NCBI RefSeq assembly: GCF_030657435.1
Contig: NZ_JAUTWS010000007.1
Span: 162,467 to 226,466 of the forward strand
Direction: 5' to 3'
Origin: Paracraurococcus lichenis
GTDB lineage: Bacteria > Pseudomonadota > Alphaproteobacteria > Acetobacterales > Acetobacteraceae
DNA: 64,000 bases
A program made the position numbers and the translations under genes. Shown here one piece after another: positions 53,681-63,330 of this stretch (position 1 is its first letter; each line of letters starts with the position of its first letter). The notes beneath the pieces were generated by a model. The model was not told the origin of the DNA. It worked only from the letters and a program-made list of their open reading frames with translations, and ran no database searches.

Positions 53681-56067
53681 TGCCGGTCCTGCGCCCGGCG
53701 GCGCGGCGGGAGGCGGAGGCGCCGGAGGCGGCGCCCGGGCGGCGCGGCCTGCTCCGCCGCGTCGCCGATATCCTGCTCGGCCGGGGGATGACGCTCGGGC
53801 TCGCGGTCGGGGCGCTGCTGCTCGGCATCGCCACCTTCGCCGTGCTCTCCAATGCCAGCCCCTTCGGCCCGACCCGGCCGGGGGTCGAGCTGGCGATGAT
53901 GCTGGTCAGCGTCCTCGTGCTCTGCCTGCTCGGCGCCTCGCTCGCCGGCCGGCTGGTGCGGGTCTGGGCGGAGCGGCGTCGCGGCTCGGCCGGCGCCCGG
54001 CTGCATGTGCGCCTGGTCATGCTGTTCAGCGTGGTCTCGGTGGTGCCTTCCATCCTGGTCGCCGGCTTTGCGGCAGCCTTCTTCAACCTTGGCATCCAGG
54101 CCTGGTTCGGCGACCGGGTGCGGACGGCGCTCGAGGCCAGCCGCCAGGTCGCGCAGGCCTATCTGGAGGAGCACCGCAACAACATCCGCGGCGATGCGCT
54201 GGCCATGGCCAACGACCTGAACCGCGCCGGCAGCCTGCTGCTGGCCGACCAGGGCCGGACCTTCGCCCAGGTGCTGGCGACCCACACGCTGCTGCGCGGC
54301 CTGACCGAGGCGGTGGTCTTCGACCCGACGCTCCGCCGCCCCATGGCGCAGTATGGCCCGACCGCCAATTTCGAGCTCGACCCGCCGCCCGACTGGGCCA
54401 TCGACATCGCCCGGCAGGGCGATGTCGCGGTCCTGCCCGACGAGCAATCGGGCCGCGTCCGCGCGGTGGTTGCGCTCGACAGCCGGCCGATGCTGATGCT
54501 GGCGATCGGCCGCCCCGTCGACCCGGAGGTGGTGAACAACCAGCAGCGGGCGGAGCGCGAGGTCGCGCAGTACGAGCAGCTCGACCGCAACCGCTACGGC
54601 TTGCAGTTCACCTTCATCATGATCTTCGCCGTGGCCGCGCTGCTGGTGCTGCTGGCGGCGGTACTGATCGGCCTGGTGCTCGCCAACCAGCTCGCCCGGC
54701 CGATCGGGCGGCTGATCGTCGCGGCGGAGCGCGTGCGGGCGGGCGACCTGGCCACGCGCGTCGAGGAGTCGGCGACCGACGAGGAACTGTCGAGCCTCAC
54801 CCGCGCCTTCAATCGCATGACCAACCAGCTTGCCGCCCAGCGCTCGGAGCTGATGCAGGCCTATCGGCAGATCGACGACCGCCGCCGCTTCACCGAGACG
54901 GTGCTGGCCGGCGTCTCCGCCGGGGTGGTCGGGCTGGAGCCCGATGGCCGCATCAACCTGCCCAACCGTCGCGCGAGCGAGCTGCTGGGCCTCGACCTCG
55001 ACGCCGCGATCGGCCTGCCGATGGCGGCCGTCGCGCCGGAATTCGCCCCGCTGCTGCGGGGGACGGCCGAGGAGGATGCGGCGGGCCCGGCGCGGCCGGG
55101 CACGGCCGAGATCCGGATCGGCCCGCCCTCCAACCGCCGGACGCTGCTGGCCCAGGTCGGCACGGAATGGCTGGCGGCACCGGAGGGCGACGCGCCGCGC
55201 GTCGCCGGCTATGTCCTCACCTTCGACGACATCACCGAGCTGCTGAGCGCCCAGCGCAAGGCGGCCTGGGCCGATGTCGCCCGGCGCATCGCGCACGAGA
55301 TCAAGAATCCCCTCACCCCGATCCAGCTCTCGGCGGAGCGGCTGAAGCGGCGCTACCTCAAGGAGATCCAGTCGGACCCCGACACCTTCAGGGCCTGCAC
55401 CGACACCATCGTCCGCCAGGTCGGCGACATCGGCCGGATGGTGGACGAGTTCAGCGCCTTCGCCCGCATGCCCCAGCCGGTGATCCGGCCGGAGGATCTG
55501 GGCCAGGTGGTGCGGGAGGCGCTGGTGCTGCAGCGCGATGCGCATCCCGAGCTGGAGTACCGAATCGAGCTGCCCGAGGCGGCGCCGATGGTCCCCTGCG
55601 ACCGCCGCCTGCTGGGCCAGGCGCTGACGAATCTGCTGCAGAATGCGGCGGATGCGATATCCATGCGTGCGCAGGCGGAGGCCCTTGATGCACCGTCGCG
55701 CGCACCGGGGGAGGTCATCGGACACATCACCGTGCGCATCGAGCCGGGCGAGGACATGGTGGCGATAGCGGTGGAGGATGACGGAATAGGCCTGCCGCAG
55801 GGCGAGGAGCGCGAGCGGCTGGCGGAACCCTATGTGACGCACAAGGCGAAGGGGACGGGGCTCGGGCTTGCCATCGTGAAGAAGATCATGGAGGACCATG
55901 GCGGCAGGCTGGGGCTGGAGGACAGGCCCCGCGATCCGGCCTCCGATTCGGCCTCCGGCGGGGCCCGGGCCACCTTGACCCTGCCCTGGCGGCCGGCGCA
56001 GGACCGGCCTATGGCAAGCGAGACTGACCGTCCGGACGGGAGCATGAGGCGCGCGCATGGCGCATGA
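53680..56067 (+). CDS. ntrY: sensor histidine kinase NtrY
   Basis: A 795-residue membrane kinase. Three or more hydrophobic segments (LGLAVGALLLGIATFAVL, LVSVLVLCLLGASLAGRLV, LVMLFSVVSVVPSILVAGF) surround the first part, and another (FTFIMIFAVAALLVLLAAVLIGLVLA) precedes the HAMP. A PAS-like unit (FTETVLAGVSAGVVGLEPDGRINLPN), the H box RIAHEIKNPLTPIQLSAERLKRRY and ATPase motifs DDGIGLP, KGTGLGLAIVKKIMEDHGG follow. It senses an extracytoplasmic or membrane signal and phosphorylates NtrX. It overlaps ntrX by 11 bases. Confidence 0.95.
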
Positions 56068-57487
56068 GATCCTGATCGTCGACGACGAGCCGGACATCCG
56101 CGCCCTGATCGAGGGCATCCTGACGGATGAGGGCTACGAGACGCGGCAGGCCCACAACAGCGACACGGCGCTCGCGGCCTTCAAGCAGCGGCGCCCCTCG
56201 CTGGTGGTGCTCGACATCTGGCTGCAGAACTCCAGGCTCGACGGCCTGGGCATCCTGAACGCCCTGGCGCGGGAGGAGCCGCAGGTCCCGGTGGTGATGA
56301 TCTCCGGCCACGGCACCATCGAGACCGCGGTGCGGGCGATCCAGCAGGGCGCCTACGACTTCATCGAGAAGCCCTTCAACTCCGACCGGTTGCTGCTGGT
56401 CGTCGCCCGCGCGCTGGAGGCGGCGCGGCTGCGGCGGGAGAATTCCGAGCTCAAGCTGCGCGCCGGGCCGGAGACGGAGCTGGTCGGCATCTCGCAGTCG
56501 ATCAACCAGCTCCGCGGGGCGATCGAGCGGGTCGCGCCCACCGGCTCGCGCGTGCTGATCACCGGCCCCGCCGGATCGGGCAAGGAGGTCGCGGCGCGCA
56601 TGATCCATGCCCGCAGCCGCCGCAACGACGGGCCCTTCGTCGCGCTGAACTGCGCGACCCTGAACCCCGGCCGCTTCGAGGAGGAGTTGTTCGGCCTTGA
56701 GGCTGGCACCGACCCCCTCGCCCAGCCGCGCCGCGCCGGCGTGCTGGAGCGCGCCCATGGCGGCACGCTGCTGCTCGACGAGGTCGCCGACATGCCGCTG
56801 GAGACCCAGGGCAAGATCGTGCGCGCGCTGCAGGAGCAGGGCTTCGAGCGCGTCGGCGGCGCGACCCGCGTCAGGGTGGATGTCCGCGTGCTGGCCACCA
56901 CCAACCGCGACCTGCAGGCGGAGATCGCGGCTGGTCGCTTCCGCGAGGATCTCTACTACCGTCTCGCCGTGGTGCCGCTGAAGATCCCCTCGCTCCGCGA
57001 GCGGCGGGAGGATGTGCCGGCGCTGGCGCGGCACTTCATGGGCCGCTCGGGCGAGCTGTCGGGCATGCCGGCGCGCGAACTCGCCGAGGACACGCTGGCG
57101 GCGCTGCAGGCCTATGACTGGCCGGGCAATGTGCGGCAGCTCCGCAACCTGATCGACTGGCTGCTGATCATGGCGCCGGGCGAGGCGCGCGACCCGATCC
57201 GCGCCGACATGCTGCCGCCCGAGGTGGGCTCGGCGGCGCCGGCCATGCTCAAGCTCGACCGCAGCAGCGAGATCATGACCCTGCCGCTGCGCGAGGCGCG
57301 CGAGCTCTTCGAGAAGCAGTACCTCGAGGCGCAGCTCCTCCGCTTCGGCGGCAATATCAGCCGCACCGCAAATTTCGTCGGCATGGAGCGGAGCGCGCTG
57401 CACCGGAAGCTGAAATTCCTCGGCGTGCAGGCCGAGGACCGCGCCCCGGCCCAGGCCGCCGCGGCGGCGGCGGCGAGCCCGATGTAG
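56057..57487 (+). CDS. ntrX: response regulator NtrX
   Basis: A 476-residue NtrC-family regulator. Receiver: [23 protein letters not shown], phospho-site [18 protein letters not shown]+: Walker [18 protein letters not shown], Walker [14 protein letters not shown], arginine fingers [12 protein letters not shown]. Where NtrC has GAFTGA this protein has an unrelated segment ([15 protein letters not shown]), so activation through sigma-54 is unlikely, as known for several NtrX proteins. The HTH is [27 protein letters not shown], followed by an alanine-rich tail. It is the last gene of dusB-ntrBC-ntrYX. Confidence 0.94.
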   Translation: MAHEILIVDDEPDIRALIEGILTDEGYETRQAHNSDTALAAFKQRRPSLVVLDIWLQNSRLDGLGILNALAREEPQVPVVMISGHGTIETAVRAIQQGAYDFIEKPFNSDRLLLVVARALEAARLRRENSELKLRAGPETELVGISQSINQLRGAIERVAPTGSRVLITGPAGSGKEVAARMIHARSRRNDGPFVALNCATLNPGRFEEELFGLEAGTDPLAQPRRAGVLERAHGGTLLLDEVADMPLETQGKIVRALQEQGFERVGGATRVRVDVRVLATTNRDLQAEIAAGRFREDLYYRLAVVPLKIPSLRERREDVPALARHFMGRSGELSGMPARELAEDTLAALQAYDWPGNVRQLRNLIDWLLIMAPGEARDPIRADMLPPEVGSAAPAMLKLDRSSEIMTLPLREARELFEKQYLEAQLLRFGGNISRTANFVGMERSALHRKLKFLGVQAEDRAPAQAAAAAAASPM

Positions 57488-57517
57488 GAACCGGCGCGGC
57501 TGCGTCCGGCACCGGCC

Positions 57518-57994
57518 TCAGGGCTGGTCGAAGACGGGGCCGTGCGGCAGGTCCGGCGCGAAGCCGGCGAAGGGCGCGGCGAGTTCCGCCGGCCAGTGGG
57601 CCGTCCGGGCCGGCGCCAGGTAGACCGGGGCGCCGTCCTCCAGCAGCATCAGGAAGAGCCGCTCCGTCTCCGCATCCACGGCGATGAAGAGCCCGTGCCG
57701 GGCGCAGCCCGGCTGCGGCGCCGGGTCGCCGCAGCCCCAGCCGGTCAGCCAGCGCCCCGCCTGCAGCGCGACGGGCGGCCCGGGCAGCCGCAGCCCCTCA
57801 TAGACCTTCTGCTGCGAACCCCGGGCGGCACCCCGCAGCGGGGTGGCGACGGCGGGATGCGCGGCCAATTGCACCATGCTGCCGCCCGCAAGCGCCCGGA
57901 GCGAATCGGCATCGGGCGAGGCGGCGCCGGCCGGCACCGCCAGGAGCGCGAGGAGAAGCCCGAGGCGGCCCGGAAACCGGGCGGGGCGCGTCAG
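57518..57994 (-). CDS. small secreted hypothetical protein, probable CTG start
   Basis: I do not recognise the family. From a GTG at 57937 the frame gives 139 residues; but directly upstream the same frame codes TRPARFPGRLGLLLALLAVPAGAASP, a perfect signal peptide with a cleavage site after AAS. The only start codon before it is a CTG at 57994, overlapping the yajC stop (CTGA), so I propose that CTG. The mature part has one repeated AxxPxxA-type pattern and two cysteines (WLTGWGCGDP and PGCARHG). It lies downstream of yajC, where secD is usual. Confidence 0.5.
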   Translation of the reverse strand: MTRPARFPGRLGLLLALLAVPAGAASPDADSLRALAGGSMVQLAAHPAVATPLRGAARGSQQKVYEGLRLPGPPVALQAGRWLTGWGCGDPAPQPGCARHGLFIAVDAETERLFLMLLEDGAPVYLAPARTAHWPAELAAPFAGFAPDLPHGPVFDQP

Positions 57995-58332
57995 GCCTTG
58001 GCGCCGGCGTCGTTGGCGCCGACCGGCTTCAGCACGTCGCCGATGGTCTGGCGCAGCACGCTGACGCGGACATTGGGGGCGATCTCCACCTCCACCTCGT
58101 CCACGCCCTCCTTCACCGTGGTGACCTTGCCGATGATGCCGCCCGCAGTCAGCACGCGGTCGCCGCGCTTCAGCTTCGAGAGCAGCTCCTTATGCTCCTT
58201 CTGCTTCTTCTGCTGCGGGCGGATCAGCAGGAAGTAGAAGACCGCGAAGATCAGCAGCAGGGGCGCGATCTGGGTGACGAGCGCCAGCCCGCCTCCGGCG
58301 GCATCCTGCGCATAGGCGGGGGAGATCAGCAT
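57991..58332 (-). CDS. yajC: preprotein translocase subunit YajC
   Basis: A 113-residue inner-membrane accessory subunit of the SecDF complex. One TM helix (VTQIAPLLLIFAVFYFLLIRPQQKKQKEHKELL) and the small beta-domain LKRGDRVLTAGGIIGKVTTVKEGVDEVEVEIAPNVRVSVLR are the family pattern. The next genes on this strand are the small secreted protein and then the convergent ntrX, so the usual secD-secF genes are absent. The upstream region to 58435 is shared with the divergent DUF815 gene. Confidence 0.94.
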   Translation of the reverse strand: MLISPAYAQDAAGGGLALVTQIAPLLLIFAVFYFLLIRPQQKKQKEHKELLSKLKRGDRVLTAGGIIGKVTTVKEGVDEVEVEIAPNVRVSVLRQTIGDVLKPVGANDAGAKA

Positions 58333-58435
58333 CCCGGCACTGTCCTTTTGGTTCCGGCTCTTGCCGCGTGGGGCGGGCGCAAACTAGCTTCCGCCCCCTT
58401 CGCGTCAAGTGCGGCCCCAAGCTCCGGAATTCACC

Positions 58436-59284
58436 ATGGACACTGCCCTGATCATCCGCCTCGTGGAGGCGCTGGAGCGCCTGGCGCCGCCGCCGCCGCC
58501 CGCCCCGCGCCTGGACGGGGCCGATGCCTTCGTCTGGCACCCGGCGCCCGTGCCGCGCCTCGTCCCGGTGCCGAAGGTCTCGCGCGTCGAGATCGCGCTG
58601 CTGCAGGGCATCGACCGGCAGAAGGACCTGCTGCTGGCCAATACGCTGCGCTTCGCCCGCGGCTTCCCCGCCAACAACGTCATGCTCTGGGGCGCGCGCG
58701 GCATGGGGAAATCCTCGCTGGTCAAGGCCGCGCATGCCGCCGCGAATGCCGAGGTCCCCGGCAGCCTCGCGCTGATCGAGATCCACCGCGAGGACATCCG
58801 TACCCTGCCGGACCTGCTGAACATCCTCCGCGCGCAGGACCGCCGCACGCTGGTCTTCTGCGACGACCTCTCCTTCGAGAAGGAGGATGCCGACTACAAG
58901 GCGCTGAAATCCGTCCTCGACGGCGGCATCGAGGGGCGGCCGCCCAACGTGCTGTTCTACGCGACATCCAACCGCCGCCACCTGATGCCGCGCGACATGA
59001 TCGAGAACGAGCGCAGCACGGCCATCAACCCGGCCGAGGCGGTGGAGGAGAAGGTTTCCCTGAGTGACCGCTTCGGGCTGTGGATCGGCTTTCACAACTG
59101 CGACCAGCCGACCTATTTCGCGATGGTCGAGGGCTATGCGCAGGCGCTCGGCATCGAGGTCGGCGGGGAAGAGTTGCGGCGGCAGGCCAACGAGTGGTCC
59201 GTCACCCGCGGCGGCCGCTCCGGCCGCGTCGCCTGGCAGTTCATCCAGGACCTCGCGGGGCGGATGGGCGTCGCGATCGGCTGA
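58436..59284 (+). CDS. DUF815 family ATP-binding protein
   Basis: A 282-residue AAA-type ATPase. The P-loop is LWGARGMGKSSLVKA and Walker B is LVFCDDLSFEKED, both in the order expected. The family motif GIEGRPPNVLFYATSNRRHLMPRDMIEN (sensor region) and LSDRFGLWIGFHNCDQ are present. These ATPases occur near cell-wall and sec genes in alphaproteobacteria, and the substrate is unknown. ATG 58436 fits the family N-terminus; the frame opens at 58409. It is divergent from yajC and convergent on serS. Confidence 0.85.
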   Translation: MDTALIIRLVEALERLAPPPPPAPRLDGADAFVWHPAPVPRLVPVPKVSRVEIALLQGIDRQKDLLLANTLRFARGFPANNVMLWGARGMGKSSLVKAAHAAANAEVPGSLALIEIHREDIRTLPDLLNILRAQDRRTLVFCDDLSFEKEDADYKALKSVLDGGIEGRPPNVLFYATSNRRHLMPRDMIENERSTAINPAEAVEEKVSLSDRFGLWIGFHNCDQPTYFAMVEGYAQALGIEVGGEELRRQANEWSVTRGGRSGRVAWQFIQDLAGRMGVAIG

Positions 59285-59288
59285 GGCT

Positions 59289-59319
59289 GTTCGGGCCGAC
59301 TTTCGCTGCCGGCCCGAAC
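59289..59319 (+). terminator. hairpin between DUF815 gene and serS
   Basis: GTTCGGGCCG pairs perfectly with CGGCCCGAAC (10 bp) around an 11-base loop with a TTT in it. The stem lies 5 bases after the DUF815 stop and 22 bases before the serS stop, so it can end both convergent transcripts. Confidence 0.6.
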
Positions 59320-59340
59320 CGCCTAGCGGCGCCCGGCCGG

Positions 59341-60627
59341 TCAGGCCGGCCCGATCCGCTCCAGGCCGCGCATCCAGGGCCGCAGCACCTTCGGCACCAG
59401 CACGCTGCCGTCCTCCTGCTGGTGCGTCTCCAGCACCGCGATCAGGGCGCGGCCGACCGCGACGCCGGAGCCGTTCAGGGTGTGCAGGAAGACGTTCGGC
59501 TTCTTCCCCTCCGGGCCCTCGGCCGGCTTCATGCGGGCATTCATCCGCCGCGCCTGGAAATCCCGGCAGTTGGAGCAGGAGGAGATCTCCCGCCAGGCCC
59601 CCTGCCCCGGCAGCCAGACCTCGAGGTCGTAGGTCTTGGCCGCGCCGAAGCCGGTATCGCCGGAGCAGAGCAGCACCCGCCGCCAGGTCAGGCCAAGCTC
59701 GGTCAGCACGCGCTCGGCGCAGCGCGTCATGCGCTCGTGCTCCGCCTCGCTCTCCTCCGGCCGGGTGACGCTGACCAGCTCGACCTTCTGGAACTGGTGC
59801 TGGCGGAGCATGCCGCGGGTGTCGCGGCCGGCGCTGCCGGCCTCCGAGCGGAAGCAGGGCGAGAGCGCGGTGTAGCGTTGGGGCAGCGAGGCTTCCGGGA
59901 CGATCTCGTCCCGGACGATGTTGGTCAGCGGGATCTCGGCGGTCGGGATCAGGTAGCGGCCATCGGTGGTCTTGAAGAGGTCTTCCTCGAATTTCGGCAA
60001 CTGCCCGGTGCCATAGACCGTCGCCGCATTCACCAGGTAGGGCACCGCGGTCTCGGTATAGCCGTGCTCCTCCGTGTGCAGCGCCAGCATCCACTGCGCC
60101 AGCGCCCGTTCCAGCCGCGCCAGGGCGCCGGTCAGCACCGTGAAGCGCGCGCCGGCGAGCTTGGCGGCGGTGGCGAAGTCCATCAGGCCGAGCGCCTCGC
60201 CGATCTCGAAATGCTGCTTCGGCGCGAAGTTCGGCCGGGGCGGCTCGCCATGCTGGTGCAGGACGATGTTGTCGGCCTCGTCCTTGCCGTCCGGCACCGC
60301 GGGGTCGAGGATATTGGGCAGCGCCTCGAGGATCGCGGTCTGCGCCCGCTCGGCCTCGGCGGCGGCGGCCTCAAGCGCCGCCATCTCGTCGCGCAGTAGC
60401 ACGCCCTCGGCCTCCAGCGCCACGGTGCTGGCGCCGCCCTTCTTGGCCTGGCCGATCTCCCGGGCGAGCGCGTTGCGCCGGGCCTGCTTCTCCTGCAGGG
60501 CCTGCAACGCGCTCCGGCGGGCGGCGTCCTGCGCCAGGATCTCCGCCGAGACCGGCGGCAGCCCGCGCCGCGCCATGGCGGCGTCGAAGGCGGCCGGGTC
60601 GGCGCGCACGGTGCGGATGTCATGCAT
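59341..60627 (-). CDS. serS: seryl-tRNA synthetase
   Basis: A 428-residue class II synthetase. An N-terminal coiled coil ([28 protein letters not shown]) binds the long variable arm of tRNA-Ser. Motif 2 is [25 protein letters not shown], motif 3 includes [13 protein letters not shown]. The serine-binding zone [33 protein letters not shown] is intact. Its substrate tRNA-Ser gene is in the same window (24867). It follows tatC on the same strand across 124 bases that contain a hairpin. Confidence 0.97.
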   Translation of the reverse strand: MHDIRTVRADPAAFDAAMARRGLPPVSAEILAQDAARRSALQALQEKQARRNALAREIGQAKKGGASTVALEAEGVLLRDEMAALEAAAAEAERAQTAILEALPNILDPAVPDGKDEADNIVLHQHGEPPRPNFAPKQHFEIGEALGLMDFATAAKLAGARFTVLTGALARLERALAQWMLALHTEEHGYTETAVPYLVNAATVYGTGQLPKFEEDLFKTTDGRYLIPTAEIPLTNIVRDEIVPEASLPQRYTALSPCFRSEAGSAGRDTRGMLRQHQFQKVELVSVTRPEESEAEHERMTRCAERVLTELGLTWRRVLLCSGDTGFGAAKTYDLEVWLPGQGAWREISSCSNCRDFQARRMNARMKPAEGPEGKKPNVFLHTLNGSGVAVGRALIAVLETHQQEDGSVLVPKVLRPWMRGLERIGPA

Positions 60628-60658
60628 GGCTCAGGTCCCGGGACTCTCAGGGCGGGGG

Positions 60659-60683
60659 GCCGGGGCCTGGCCTTGGCCCCGGC
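60659..60683 (-). terminator. hairpin between tatC and serS
   Basis: GCCGGGGCC pairs with GGCCCCGGC (9 bp, 7-base loop) in the gap between the tatC stop and the serS start. A second, weaker stem (GGGGGC/GCCCCC) lies at about 60729-60749 right after tatC. They may end tatBC transcription before serS. No U-tract is visible. Confidence 0.4.
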
Positions 60684-60751
60684 GGGAGGGCGGCCCCCGT
60701 CGAAGGCGCCACTGCCCTCCACGGGGACCGGGGGCGAGGGCGGAGCCCCCG

Positions 60752-61546
60752 CTACTTGGTACCGGTCGCGTCCGGCTTCTTCGGCGCCATCCAGGTCGCC
60801 GCCAGGATCGAGATCTCGTACAGCGCGAGCAGCGGCACCGCGAGTCCGATCTGGCTGATGATGTCCGGCGGCGTCAGCACCGCGGCGACGACGAACATGC
60901 CGACGATGGCGTAGCGCCGGCCCTTCCGCAGCGTCGCCACCTCCAGGATGCCGACGCGGCAGAGCAGCGTCAGCAGCACCGGCAATTGGAAGGCGACGCC
61001 GAAGGCCAGGATCATCTGCATGACCAGCGAGAGGTACTCGCTGACCTTGGCCTCGAGCTGGATGGGCAGCGTGCCCTCGCCCGGCGGCGTCTCGAAGGTG
61101 ATGAAGAAGCGCCAGGCGAGCGGGAAGATGAAGTAGTAGGCCAGCGCCGCGCCCGCGACGAAGAGGAAGGGCGAGGCGACCAGGAAGGGCATGATCGCCT
61201 TCTTCTCGCTCCGATAGAGGCCGGGCGCGACAAACAGCCAGAGCTGCGTCGCCCACATCGGGAAGCTGAAGAAGACCGCGCCGAAGAAGGCCACCTTCAG
61301 GTAGGTGAAGAAGGCTTCGTAGAGGGCGGTGAAGATCATCCGCCGGTCGCCGCCGCCCTGGTGCTGCAGGATGTCGGCCAGCGGCCGCGCCAGGAAGCCG
61401 TAGATCTGGGCGGAGAAGTAGTAGCAGAGGGCGAAGGCGAGCGCGAAGGCGCCGACCGACCAGAGGAGCCGCGTGCGCAGCTCCTTCAGGTGGTCGAGCA
61501 GCGGCATCGGCTTGTCGTCGATGGAATCTTCCGGGTCGCGCGGCAC
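60752..61546 (-). CDS. tatC: Sec-independent translocase protein TatC
   Basis: A 264-residue six-helix membrane protein that recognises twin-arginine signals. The start MPLLDHLKELRTRLLWSVGAFALAF, the FLVASPFLFVAGAALAYYFIFPLAWRFF helix pair and the periplasmic LQHQGGGDRRMIFTALYEAFFTYLK loop are typical. The GTG at 61546 is 11 bases after the tatB stop; the N-terminal 12 residues are extra. It works with TatB to bind folded substrates, whose signals (for example the Bug receptor's) occur in this window. Confidence 0.94.
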   Translation of the reverse strand: MPRDPEDSIDDKPMPLLDHLKELRTRLLWSVGAFALAFALCYYFSAQIYGFLARPLADILQHQGGGDRRMIFTALYEAFFTYLKVAFFGAVFFSFPMWATQLWLFVAPGLYRSEKKAIMPFLVASPFLFVAGAALAYYFIFPLAWRFFITFETPPGEGTLPIQLEAKVSEYLSLVMQMILAFGVAFQLPVLLTLLCRVGILEVATLRKGRRYAIVGMFVVAAVLTPPDIISQIGLAVPLLALYEISILAATWMAPKKPDATGTK

Positions 61547-61557
61547 GGGCGTGATGC

Positions 61558-62073
61558 TCAGGTCTTCTGGATCGTCGCCGGCTCGACCGCCGGCTGGGGT
61601 GCAGGCTTAGCCGGCGGGACGAAGGCGGGCGCGGGCGCCGGCTCGGCCGCGACCGGCGCGGGGGCCGGCGGCGCGGGCGCATAGGCCGGCGGGATGAACG
61701 AGGGCGCGGCCTTCGGCGGCTCGGCGCTGCCGGACGCGGCGCCGGCGGGCGGCGCGGCGGCTGGCGCGGCGTAATCCGCCTTCAGCGGATCCTCGGTGAA
61801 GGTCTTGCGGATCGAGCCGTCGGCATCCACCGCCTTCTCGATCGTGTTCTTGATGTTGAAGCTGCGGATCTCGTTGATCGAGTTGCGGACCTCGTCGAGA
61901 TTCGCCTCGCGCACCAGCTCATCCGCCTGGCTCTGGAACTCGCCGGCCATGCGGCGCAGCTTCTGGACGCCGCGCGCGAGGCCGCGGATGGCCTCCGGCA
62001 GGTCCTTCGGGCCGATGACGACGAGCGCCACGACACCGATCAACGCGATCTCTGACCAGGCTAGGTCGAACAT
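61558..62073 (-). CDS. tatB: Sec-independent translocase protein TatB
   Basis: A 171-residue TatB. The N-terminal TM and hinge are MFDLAWSEIALIGVVALVVIGPKDLPEAIRGLARGVQKLRRMAGEFQ, then the amphipathic helix with DELVREANLDEVRNSINEIRSF. The C-terminal 70 residues are a long alanine/proline tail (AAPAAAPPAGAAS and PAYAPAPPAPAP). No tatA gene is found on either side, although tatA normally precedes it. Confidence 0.93.
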   Translation of the reverse strand: MFDLAWSEIALIGVVALVVIGPKDLPEAIRGLARGVQKLRRMAGEFQSQADELVREANLDEVRNSINEIRSFNIKNTIEKAVDADGSIRKTFTEDPLKADYAAPAAAPPAGAASGSAEPPKAAPSFIPPAYAPAPPAPAPVAAEPAPAPAFVPPAKPAPQPAVEPATIQKT

Positions 62074-62171
62074 GACGTCTCCGGCCGCGGACCGGGAGGG
62101 GAGCCCCCCGGCGCCGCAAGGCCGCCTCCGTTAGCAGGAACCCCGGGGTCCAACAATCTGTGCCGCCCTAT

Positions 62172-63224
62172 CTAGGGTGCCGCGGGCGGGAATACGAAGG
62201 CGCGCTCCGGATCCATCGCAACCGTCACCCGCTGTCCACGCGAGAGGCGGATACCGGGCGGCAGCCGCGCATGCAGGTGCAGCAGGCCGCCCGCGCCGTC
62301 GGCGACCGCGAGGTGGACGAGGGTGGTCGCGCCGAGCAGGCGGCAGGCCTCGACCTCGGCCGGCGTCCCGCCCTCCTCCTGCACGCGCAGCCCCTCCGGC
62401 CGCAGCAGCACCTCGGCCGGGCCTTCCGCGAGGTCGGCACCGGGGCGGAGCGGCAGCGGGCCGATCGCGGTCTCCGCCCGGGCGCCGCGGATCCGCGCGG
62501 GCAGGCGGTTCACCTCGCCGAGGAAGGTGGCGACGAAGGGATCCGCCGGCGCCAGGTAGAGCTCCTCCGGCCGGCCGAGCTGGATGACGCGCCCCTCCTG
62601 CATCAGGGCGATCCGGTCGGCGAGGAACATCGCCTCCTCCGCATCGTGGGTCACGATCATGGCCGGGATGCCGGCGCTCTGGAGGACGTGCAGGGTGTCG
62701 TCGCGGACCTGCTCCCGCAGCCTGGCATCGAGGGAGGCGAAGGCCTCGTCCAGCAGCACCACCTGCGGTCGCGGCGCCAGCGCCCGAGCCAGCGCCACCC
62801 GCTGCTGCTGCCCGCCCGAGAGCATGTGGGGATAGGCATGGGCGTAGGTCTCAAGCCCGACGCGCGCCAGCGCCTCGGTCACCGCCCAGGGCCGCTCGCC
62901 GCGCGGGATGCGGTGCAGGCCGAAGGCGACGTTCTCGGCGACGGTCAGGTGCGGGAAGAGCGCGTAGTCCTGGAAGACGAAGCCGACATGGCGCTGCTCC
63001 GGCGGCACCTCCCGCCCCTTCTCGCCGACCAGCGCGCCGCCGAGTTCGATCCGGCCGGCCTGCAATTCCTCGAGCCCCGCGACCAGGCGCAGCAGTGTGG
63101 TCTTGCCGCAGCCCGAGGGGCCGAGGAGGCAGAGGATCTCGCCGGGGCGCACATGCAGATCCACGCCGCGCAGGATCTCCCGTTGGCCGAAGGCGTGGCG
63201 GATGCCGGTCAGACGAAGGCTCAT
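62172..63224 (-). CDS. ABC transporter ATP-binding protein, importer type (FbpC/PotA-like)
   Basis: A 350-residue importer ATPase. Walker A GPSGCGKTT, signature LSGGQQQRVALARAL, Walker B VVLLDEAFASLD, switch VTHDAEEAM; the C-terminal part (about 235-350) is a TOBE-type regulatory domain (VLLRPEGLRVQEEGGTPAEVEACRLLGATTLVHL). It resembles ATPases of iron(III), sulfate, spermidine and thiamine transporters. No permease or receptor gene is adjacent, so its partners are elsewhere. It stands where tatA would be expected, between scpB and tatB. The substrate is unknown. Confidence 0.87.
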   Translation of the reverse strand: MSLRLTGIRHAFGQREILRGVDLHVRPGEILCLLGPSGCGKTTLLRLVAGLEELQAGRIELGGALVGEKGREVPPEQRHVGFVFQDYALFPHLTVAENVAFGLHRIPRGERPWAVTEALARVGLETYAHAYPHMLSGGQQQRVALARALAPRPQVVLLDEAFASLDARLREQVRDDTLHVLQSAGIPAMIVTHDAEEAMFLADRIALMQEGRVIQLGRPEELYLAPADPFVATFLGEVNRLPARIRGARAETAIGPLPLRPGADLAEGPAEVLLRPEGLRVQEEGGTPAEVEACRLLGATTLVHLAVADGAGGLLHLHARLPPGIRLSRGQRVTVAMDPERAFVFPPAAP

Positions 63225-63299
63225 GCCGGCGCGTTAGCGGGAACGGGACACAGCGGGAAGATCTGCGCCAAACTCCCAGAAAGCGATGATGGGGGGCCC

Positions 63300-63326
63300 G
63301 GGGGGAAGAAGTGCCTTCTTCCCCCC
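63300..63326 (-). terminator. strong hairpin after scpB
   Basis: GGGGGGAAGAAG pairs perfectly with CTTCTTCCCCCC (12 bp) with a TGC loop. It lies just past the scpB stop. On the minus strand the stem is followed by a GGGCCC segment, not a U-run. The paired form recalls the first stem at 48194. Confidence 0.6.
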
Positions 63327-63330
63327 GTCT

